Shown here piece by piece: positions 54,901-64,000 of a DNA stretch of 64,000 nt. The position numbers were made by a program, and so were the translations under genes. The stretch comes from Plectrocnemia conspersa (taxonomy: Eukaryota > Arthropoda > Insecta > Trichoptera > Polycentropodidae), in assembly GCA_009617715.1 (NCBI GenBank), contig VTFK01000148.1:124001-188000 (forward strand), written 5' to 3'. Below the pieces are notes generated by a model. It made no database searches, had not been told where the DNA came from, and saw only the letters and a program-made list of their open reading frames with translations. Each line of letters starts with the position of its first letter. Positions within the stretch are counted from its first letter, which is position 1.

Positions 54901-55630
54901 TTTTTTTTTTTTAATTTCTCTGATTTTTATTTACTATCTATATAATAATTAATATGCGTACATTTTATTTTTAATAACATTTATTTGACTTATTGTTAGA
55001 TTTAATTGTATATATGTACGTATGTATTCGAATTTTCTAAATAAAATATAACAAAATATGTATTTTTCTTACTTTAGCCCGAACTGGCCCTCACATTTAA
55101 AAAAAATATATTGGGATGAGAATTGTGGGGTGAGGCCATCCGCAAATAATCATGGGAAAACAGAACCAGACAGGTGAATCAGACACAATAAATTCTATGT
55201 ATTTGGTAACGAGGGACGTTTAAACGTACTTGGCGGTCGTCATGGCTACTAAAACAGCCGGAGAGGGATCGCAGATGTTGGTTGGGATAGATATTCGTAA
55301 AAGCATTATATTAAGACACATGGGGAAGATTATTTATTAAAACTCACATATCACTGCCCTGTGCGGTCTTTTAAAAGTAACAATTTTTTATTAATTAATT
55401 ACATTTATGAAGTAAATCTTTTATAATTAATGATGGAAATTTATATCGTAAAATTGGAATACAATAATATCACATCGTCACACTTACTATTTAAAAACTA
55501 ATTATCCAACAAGGTTGTAAAATAAATCATAATCTATTATGCATCTCGCATATTGCTCCATAGTTTATTTGACGTTTGATATAAGAGTATTGGTCAAAGT
55601 GTATTTAAACAGAATTTTGATTAATAAGAG
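54901..55630. other. AT-rich spacer
   Basis: No genes. A less AT-rich patch at 55075-55300 (AGCCCGAACTGGCCCTCACA, GGTAACGAGGGACG, ACTTGGCGGTCGTCATGGCT) is unidentified. Confidence 0.45.
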
Positions 55631-56060
55631 AGCGCAAAAACAATTATCACTTCTCAGAAGTCACATCAAAAACGTCACAAAAATTCACGTCAAAAATAAA
55701 AAACCGCGACGGCAATGACACGTTTTTATTGCTTGTGACGTGTATTTTTGACTTTTAAAAAAGAATAATTTTTTTGCACCCTCCTATTGGGCGAAATTCG
55801 GTTAAGATTACCTTCGTTCTATTCTCTATATATATTATATTGTTATAAAAAGTCTTAATTTGAACGCTTGATAACCGAGCGTTTTCACTGCGACGGTGAC
55901 GGCACGATTTTATTGCCTTTGACGTGGATTCGAAACAGGTCATTTGGAAGAATCCCCGCCCCCTATTTTTTAATTTGGCCATAAAAATGCATGCATGAAT
56001 CTTAATGAAATCGAAGTATTGAAAAAACGACCACTGACTGGCCAATTTTTGCCCCCCCCC
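55631..56060 (-). repeat. Repeat F copy 2 and neighbouring repeat
   Basis: The reverse complement of 55835-55940 matches 35505-35600: CCACGTCAAAGGCAATAAAA, TCGTGCCGTCACCGTCGCAG, AAAACGCTCGGTTATCAAGC. On the left, CGCGACGGCAATGACACGTT and TTGACTTTTAAAAAAG form a second, inverse-like version around 55690-55760, so the F unit may be flanked by diverged inverted copies of its own end. A run of 11 C lies at about 56052. Confidence 0.6.
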
Positions 56061-56629
56061 CCTCCCTAGTAAAAAGCGGAAATGACGTGCCTAATTCTAA
56101 ATCAGAAATAATAAAAGAGAAACAGTCTTGAATCTATCCCAAAAATATTTTTTTTTAATATGCCATTTTAGTGAAATCATATCGGAATACATTTTACCAG
56201 TAGATATATAATTTATCTGGCAGTTACTTTTTCATATGTATATATATGTACATATACATACTTAAAAATATTTATTTACATGCGATGTATAAATGTTAAA
56301 GTGAATGTGTATTTTTCTGTGAAGTTATATTTTCACTTATGAAGTCCAAATACATTTTTATCAGTAGATACATATGTATTTCTACTAGCAAAAATATAAT
56401 TTAGTTTATAGGCGCTAGTGAAATTTCATGCTGCTCTAAAATGTCTATGAAACGCAATTTGAAAGTTGCGAAACGTCCATTTGCTGTTCAAACCCAAACC
56501 TAACCTAAGCTTGTCATGCTTTAATTCTTAAAAAAATGATTAATTTAATTTTTTTAATCATACTTAACAAAATATGATCAATATGTTTAATAATATCAAT
56601 AAAAGTTATCTGAATACATTGCCAAATCG
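56061..56629. other. AT-rich spacer
   Basis: Nothing recognised apart from ATATGTA-type simple repeats near 56235-56270 and 56365-56385. Confidence 0.45.
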
Positions 56630-57245
56630 AGAATTCCTCATGGTTCTAATCTCAGCCTATTAATGTTTCTTCTGTTTATTAATGATATTGATAGTTCCAA
56701 GTTCTTACTTTTCACCGTTGACCCTATATTTTTCCTTTAAATATATTCCATTGAGGATTTTAAAAACTGCAATTTAATATTGAAAAACTATGTGATTGGT
56801 CATCCGCTAATAGGTTATTATTTGGCATCTAGACTGTCATTTCATTTATATATTTACCTATTTTTGATAAAGAACAATACTTAAATTTGATTATAAAATG
56901 GATACCAATGTGCTTCAGCGCACAATAGTAACCAATTTGGGTGTACTATTTCAAGAGGACTAGATTCCATTACCATATATTGTAGAACATACTTCTAATA
57001 TATTGGGATTTATATAATTATATAATTTTCTGGTCTAGTTACCAAATAATGCAAACAACTCACTTAAATATAAAAGGTTCAAAAAAGGTTTCTCAGATAT
57101 CTACACGAAGGAATATTAATATTATGAATTTTTATTTCCCACAAAATTCCTACAAGGTATGCTGGGATATGATTCCCTCGGAAAACACTTTTTCAATCTG
57201 CTGGTAGAGAATATACACAATCCAGAGATTTTGAAAGAACTTCGT
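56630..57245 (+). pseudogene. LINE fragment (RT block and C-terminal region)
   Basis: HGSNLSLLMFLLFINDIDSS resembles the (G)VPQGSNLGPLLFLLFINDI reverse-transcriptase block, followed by a damaged FADD block (LLFTVDP). Further on, MLGYDSLGKHFFNLLVENIH and NPEILKEL match LGYDSL...KHFFKLL...NPAILEE of the LINE nested in the Tc1. It is the third copy of that family in the window, on the plus strand, heavily decayed. Confidence 0.65.
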
Positions 57246-57995
57246 TGCGCCACTTACTAACCAGTGGTTGCGTTGCTGAGTATTGTGTGAAGTACCACAT
57301 TAAAGAACATTAAAGAAAGATACGCTCATATGCGGCGTATCTCACGCACCCAATACATTTCTATGCACTGTCTCTATCTTTTCTGGCTGCGGCAGCCAAG
57401 TTGCCTAGTGCGCGCCTAGCCTTAGACAACTTATCAATATTCACATCTAACCGTTTGTTAACAATCTGTCAGATAATATTGTATTGTTCCTATCCGGTTA
57501 CTAACAACTATAAATGCAAACATAAACCGCAGTATGTTTATACAGAATCCACATACGAAAGTACACGCAGCGAGAAATTGCTGTATTTGAGTAAAGTTGT
57601 ATAATAGAAGCGATCCTGTTTATATTATACATTAGAGTTGCCAATCAAGGCTCACCAAATAGACAACACAAATGTACACAGATGCATCGATGAACACTAC
57701 TTACGTTGTGTAAAGCCACCACAAGCAAGCAATGCATCAGACTGAATATCATAATAATTACCTAGTAAATAGAGAGGCTATAATTCAATTTAAATTAAAT
57801 CATAATTCAATTTAAAGCAATGCTCCGCGCCCGACTCTGCTGGGGTATGAGATCAGCCGAAGTCTTGGACATCTTGGCTTGTTTACTTGTGAATGCATGC
57901 ACCCAATAATTTTATTGTTTGTGCATTGGTCCTGATTAAATTTTCACAATAGTGTAAGTAATAAAATGTTGTTTTGTGTATGTAAGTATTTTAAT
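57246..57995. other. Spacer, nothing recognised
   Basis: TACGCTCATATGCGGCGTAT (57321) is a short imperfect palindrome. A small GC-richer patch at 57825-57860 is unidentified. Small open frames lack motifs. Confidence 0.4.
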
Positions 57996-58022
57996 ATTAT
58001 AGCATTATAGATTTCTATCCGA

Positions 58023-58245
58023 GATGTCAGAAAGAAAACTAATTAAGCTGTCAGGCTCACAGAACAGAAAAAGAAAGGCATTACAAAAGTAAGTGGAAAA
58101 ACATGAGCCAGGATCTCTAATCATATTTTTAAGAAAAAAAATCAGTCGCGTGTTTTCATCAAATGTTGTGCTTAGTGCTATAACAAAAACAGAAGAAGCC
58201 GAATTCGTTTCAACCCGTAAGACCAAGGTGCGTGGCCCTGTATAT
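58023..58245 (+). pseudogene. Possible ZMYM/TTF-type hAT N-terminus
   Basis: MSERKLIKLSGSQNRKRKAL, then EKHEPGSLIIFLRKK and SAITKTEEAEFVST, resemble the start of hAT proteins with a TTF-type finger (LSGAxKRKxxK... GSLxKFF). A stop lies after ALQK. No downstream domain follows. The match is short. Confidence 0.4.
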
Positions 58246-59426
58246 TGAACATAGAACAGAGGGACTATTTAATCGAACATCCCCCTTCTCAAATAACAAA
58301 ATGAGATTTTCTTAGGGATGTCTCAGATTTTCAACTAATTATTACCTTTTTATACTCCCAAATGGAAATCAAGCAGCAATGTTGGTTATTGTACTTAATT
58401 TTCAAAGACATCGTGTTCTGTTTATACTGTAAACTATTCGGTGATGGTAAATCGCAACTAATGAAACTGGATGTAAACATTTGCATCATTTTTGTCTCAA
58501 ATTTTAGGTAAACAAGAGAGAACCAGTCACATATTAAATGTAGTACTAAATTTGCTTTATTAAAAACTAAAATTATCAATGCTCAATTTTGCTTTGACTT
58601 TACTTTGCTTTCACCATTCGGATATACATATATACATACTATGAAAATCTCCTATATCCAAAATAGTATATAATCATTAAAAAGCAAGACAAGAAAAATT
58701 GAAATGTATGTGGAGATCTGATAAAAAAAATATTTTTGAAAATAATATTATACAGAAAAGAACTAGATATAAAAAGAGGTTCTTACTATTAATTAATCTC
58801 AATAAAACAACTATATAATTTCCATAAAGCTAAGATTTATGGTAATCAATACGTATACATATCCAAAAGCTGGATATAACCAACATTCGATAGCGATGTC
58901 AAATTTCACGAATTTCTATCATACAACTTGGATATTTGATTTAAATTTAGCACACATTCTTTTTTGCATTTCCGTTCGTTGTGTGCGTTTCGGATGAATC
59001 AAACCCAATTTTTGGCGTTGCTCATCCAAAACAAGACGTAGATATGAACGGCCGTATTTCTTATCAGCACATTAGATAGTTATGCATACTGAAGTTAATA
59101 ATAAACGAATAAATTTATAATACTAATAAAAAACAAGACACTTTAATTTTTTTCGTTCCATTAATAAGCAACGCTCATTGCTAAAATTATATTGTTTATC
59201 TTGTATAAATTAAAATAGGATACTTACCGAAAGTACTGAAATTGATTTTCTTTTTTGATCATTAGCCACTGCTATTATATTTGACGCTGCAATAGAACAA
59301 AAATGACAATACATAGTGAAGACAAAGTATCTGTAAATTAGGTAGCCATATTTTGCAAATATCAAAGGACACTAAAAATAAAAAAGGTTATCCCAATAAT
59401 TTTTGTTCACCGAGTATAAAGGACAG
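58246..59426. other. AT-rich DNA, no gene recognised
   Basis: Short open frames show no motifs. The TATACATATATACATAC stretch at 58623 is simple repeat. Confidence 0.45.
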
Positions 59427-59560
59427 GTTGCTGCGGGAGCTAAAAATATGGTCGTTTCGGAAGTTTGTGTTCCTTTAGAGTTGCTGCGGGAGTTAAAAAT
59501 ATGGTCGTTTTGGAAGTTTGTGTTCCTTTAGAGTTGCTGCGGTAGTTAAAAATGGTAACC
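59427..59560. repeat. 53-bp tandem repeat, ~2.5 copies
   Basis: GTTGCTGCGGGAG starts at 59427, 59480 and 59533 (third copy GGTAG), each of the first two followed by TAAAAATATGGTCGTTT(C/T), GGAAGTTTGTGTTCCTTTA. The first two copies are nearly identical, so the duplication is recent. Confidence 0.92.
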
Positions 59561-62500
59561 TAGGCCATCTTTGTTCAAAGAGGACAAAATTTTTGAGGAG
59601 AACGTCTGGTCATCTTACATAGATCTATGACGATTTAAAAAAATCTTTTCTATTTTCATACTAAATATGAAGATGTCTCATTGATATTCTTATGATATTG
59701 AAATATGTTTCCAAAAATAAAATCATTCAAAATGTAGTGCGCTTAAGTGTCGGTACACATACATATGTTGTCGACCGGATGACAGCCATAATCGATCTGT
59801 CAAATGCATTATTTGCCTTAACACCATGTTTTTTGACCATCTCGCTAAATTTATTTTTATCATAAATTAGTTCCTTTATTCTACTAATGTATTTAAATAA
59901 ATATTTAGTTGTTTCTTTAGTAAGAAGAGTTTTTAATTACATACATACATATATATTATATGTCGACACGCCGATAAAAACTATAAAACTTTATTTATTT
60001 TTATAATAAAAAGTGATTTCTTAACAATATTTATAATTATAAGTTTATTTAAATCTCAATATTTTTATATTTCTAAAAATATTTATTTTATTTTACAAAT
60101 GTGTATTTAATATTATTATTTAGTGTTCACAATCAGTTTTCAATTTAATAAATATTATATATTTGAAATTTATAAGCAAATTAAGAGATAATCCAAGATT
60201 TAATAAAGAGAATGCAAAATTGGGTAGCTTTTGAACATTTTCAAATACAAATTTATAAATGGATTTGTAAAAATTATATATTTCTATACACAGTTGTATC
60301 TAAACAATTAAATTGAAAATTTGCTTTGATTTTTTTTATATATATACTAATACTTATGGTATATTTAAAACAAAGTATGCATTTTCTAAGACCAAATATT
60401 TCATATAAAAGTCTAGAGGTGTATATATGTATATGTGAGTGTGCTTACTATTTATTTTTTAGTTTGCTGTAATTTTTCTCACTACCAACATAAATACCAA
60501 TAAAACAATTTTTTTGTATACATATACATGTATATATAATCTGCAATAAATAATAAAAAACGCCATCTTTTGTAAGTGTAATATCGCTTGCAAACTTTGA
60601 TATTAGGAATTTATTAAAAATAATTAATTGCATGAAACAATAATACAGATTGATATAATACAATTAAACACACCAATATGATTGATAAATATGCATTTAT
60701 TCTAAAAACATTGAAATACATATTACATGTTTTATAATATCGCTAAGTATTAATATTATTTTAATACAAACATCAATTAACAAGTATTAATTTATAATAA
60801 ATACGCAGCAATAAATATTAAACAATCTGCACACATTCTAAGATAATATTATATTAAAACATGAGTTATTATACATAGCATAGCTCTAAATATAAAACAT
60901 ATTATAATTTAATATCGCAAAGTAATCCAATAAACTATTAAATATTATTCATTAAAAAAATAATCGCAGCAATAAATAAATCACTATAACAAAGCCAAAA
61001 TAATATTAAAATTAATAAGTTATACTTACAATCATATAATTTTCATAAATACTATTTAAATATACTTTTATGTATAAATATTTTTATTTTAATCCACTGT
61101 TGTATATTACATATATGTATTATAATATTGTATACAATTGAACACCGATTATAACCATTGACAATATATTATTTATTTGAATAATGAGTTTATAACACCG
61201 TTAATAACATACGTATCTAACATTCAAAAGCTAAATATGTTATCAAGAGCGACACTAATAAAGTCATTAAGATTAAATACAATAATATGGTTAATAATTA
61301 AAAAATAGATAAAACATAACTAAATACAATAAGTTATGAGTATCAATAAAATACATTTAACATGTTTCTTATAAAGTTATTTAATATATGTATATATAAA
61401 GTATATTTCATATTTGTAAATAATATGTTAAAATAGATTTATTATATTAAGTGGGAAAACTTTGAGTTAAGCATTACATTTTTGCAATAAAAGCTCTTTG
61501 AAATAAATTATAGTATTTTTCTTAATAATTCTTAAGACTACACCGTCAACTTACATACACAAAGCAAGACAATAATTATGTGCAATTTGAAATAGCTTTT
61601 CTGGCTTATTGTAAGTTTACAATTACTTTTTTTATATCATATAACAGCAATTGTACATAATCGGACCGTTAGACATTACCGACAAAATTAATATTGAAAT
61701 TGTACATGGTTGTAAGAAAATTGCTTCAAATGAAACTATTAAAATTGCATTTTGTTAACAATTACTTATTCTTATTTAAAATCAGAAGCTATGACCATGG
61801 TTAGATATCATTCATATACAGTATAGACAAATTACGGGCCAGAATAACGTTGTAAGTTGCACATTGATGAAATTTGAGTAATGTTATAATTAAATTAATT
61901 TCTAAGCATGTATGCTTTTTAAAACGTTTCAATTAACAATAATGTAGAGATCACGGTTTCAAATATTTAGTTGTAAACCAAATTATATAACTATGATTAT
62001 CTATTTCAATCAGAATTGTTGTACCATGTTGGAAATAAAACTTTGTTGAAATATAAAATAATGATGTAAAATATTCCTTAAAACATAACAAACTGTAATG
62101 TATTAAAATTTTATATTGCACTAATGTTTTATTAGCTTTTTGACAAATAATGTAACACCATCGTATGGCAAATATTAGTAATGAAACAAGATTCCATTAC
62201 AAATTATAAATTAGTGCCTTTGTAAGTATAAGTTACATTGCTGTTAATAATGAATATTCAATTTACTAAAGGATACTAAAATAATGAGCGAAAGCCTTGA
62301 AATTAACACTTTAACAAAGCATTTTGCAAAAATGTTCTAAACTTTGATGTATGAATTGATATTTCTATATAAAATCTTTGGTACGATTTCATAAATATGA
62401 CTTACAACGTTATTTTAAATATAAGTAACATAATATGTATAATTAAATGGTATATACACAACATATACAGATGAACATAAGTCTCATACATGTAATTAAA

Positions 62501-64000
62501 ATAAACACAAAGTGTAGATGGAGCAGTATATGTGTTTATATTGAGCATATTAAGTAAGACGTCAAATATTTCTAATCTTTAGAACGTTATTTTGGTTAAT
62601 TAATTTATAATTCTTGCTGATTGCAGATTTTGTAGCATCGATACAAATTTAATAAACATATTTATAATGTGATTCTACATACTTTTTGTTAATACATTAC
62701 TTTTTAAATTCTTTATTGTACGTTCTGACTAAGTAAATGTATGCTTAAAAATATTTTTTTGATCAATGTTTGATTTTAACTGTGTTTAAAAAGGTTTTGC
62801 TCATGTTAATAATTGTGATCAGGCAATCAATAAACCAACAGTTGAGACATGAAAAATATAAGTCACATAATTTCATCCATTCATATTATTTACATCATCC
62901 CATATATTGTATATATCATTTAATTATACTTACATGTACATTATATAGCAATGGGTAATGTTGCATGACTAAAACAAACTATTTAGTATATGAAACTGAT
63001 TATAAATTATAGTTTGTCTAATTACAATTAAACACAAAGACGATATATGCCAGTGATAAATAAACAGTTTTATGTTACAATTTTAATCTATCACAAATAA
63101 TGGTACGTTTGAACATAATTGTAAACTATATATCGTAATGGTTGCACCAATGGGGCGAATTATCGACCTTAAAACCGTCTGGCGACCTACAGACAACACA
63201 ACTGTGGGGTTGCCAACTTGCAATACTGCAGAGAATTATATAACGAGGGGAACACTACATGTGTGTATCATACAACAAATACTAGTTTATTAAATATTAT
63301 AATTATGTATATATAAACAATACATATATTCAACATTATAAAATTTATTGATCATCAGTGACTCATGTAGAATAATATTTTAGCAATTTTAGTAATATCA
63401 ACTAATAACATTGTACAACACTTTTTTCATGTTTTTAAATACAGAAATATTTGATTTTAATGTTTTAATATTATAAAAAAATTGTATGTTTTTAAAACAC
63501 AAGTATATTATACTAGCGTCTTGGTATGGGGATCTGTAATATAGATTTTCGCAGCATATAAAAAAGTTCCTATTTACCACTACTTTATAACTAAAATTAG
63601 CGGTCTGAGCAATAATTATAAAATCTGCTCATAATTTTACATTTAATGTTTTTATAAACCAAATAAATGTTGTACAATGTAACTGAATAAATGAAATCAA
63701 TTTAATTTCCCGTTTTACATGCAACAATATTCAATCATCAAAGTAGTTAACGGTCACGGCAAATATTGCTGTAACTCATTTTTACATTTTAATAAAAAAA
63801 TTGATTCAATATGTACATTAGAATATATTGAAGAGTAAAAAATTAGTCAATGATATCAGCTGTGTCAAAATAAAAGCAATACACTTCTTAATAAACAGAC
63901 ACTACGTTAACTTTTATATCAACATACATTTATAATTCATGTTTAACAAACATCAAAAGCTATTGAATTAATAAATCTAATACAATTACTAGTTGCGTCG
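59561..64000. other. Very AT-rich, repeat-poor, gene-free tail
   Basis: Over 4.4 kb of extremely AT-rich sequence with no transposon motif, no satellite A-G block and no convincing frame. A small GC-richer patch at 63140-63215 (GCACCAATGGGGCGAATTAT, CTGGCGACCTACAGACAACA, GTGGGGTTGCCAACTTG) is unidentified. The contrast with the repeat-packed remainder suggests an intron or a long untranslated region of a neighbouring gene, or intergenic DNA. The sequence does not decide between these. Confidence 0.45.

Overview
This is eukaryotic nuclear DNA, strongly AT-rich and built almost entirely from transposable elements and satellite-like repeats. The transposon families (pogo/Tigger, Tc1/mariner, piggyBac, several hAT lineages, a MULE, Jockey-type LINEs) and the base composition suggest an arthropod, most likely an insect. 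I cannot narrow the species further. I found no intact host gene, rRNA, canonical tRNA or CRISPR. Every recognisable coding stretch is a decayed transposon gene with frameshifts, stops or deletions.

Layout. 1-440: tandem satellite (A). 621-2507: pogo element with perfect 24-bp ends. 3032-5625: two ~725-bp direct repeats around a Tigger relic. 5.6-6.6 kb: palindromic B repeats. 7294-8610: ZBED5-like hAT. 8.9-32.9 kb: a domain of two interleaved satellites, C (~320-342 bp) and D (~570 bp), plus a ~2.3-kb duplicated block (9.37-11.77 and 28.85-31.15 kb). This domain is studded with piggyBac, hAT, Tigger, Tc1 (with a LINE nested inside) and a 2.37-kb unclassified element with ~325-bp inverted repeats. 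33.7-42.3 kb: a second ZBED-like hAT, a Jockey reverse transcriptase split by another hAT, mariners, a Tigger and an unclassified element (here called U). 43.3-46.9 kb: MULE relic, tandem repeats and hAT fragments. 47.4-49.9 kb: a fold-back structure whose core is ~22 palindromic GTCGC/GCGAC-rich monomers. 50-52 kb: more C repeats. 52.5-57.3 kb: Jockey LINE, GTF2IRD2-like hAT and LINE fragments. 57.3-64 kb: very AT-rich DNA, nearly featureless.

How the parts relate. Many insertion events can be dated relative to each other because target duplications or interrupted reading frames survive. Several unrelated elements (Tc1, mariner, U) entered the C satellite at nearly the same point, just after or within GCGCCGTAGCATATA. 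hAT insertions carry 8-bp duplications, exact or with one mismatch. The most unusual items are the fold-back array, the long-inverted-repeat element with an unnamed protein, the U element with a second unnamed protein, and the C-satellite insertion hub. Family calls come from recognising motifs by eye; no database search was possible.
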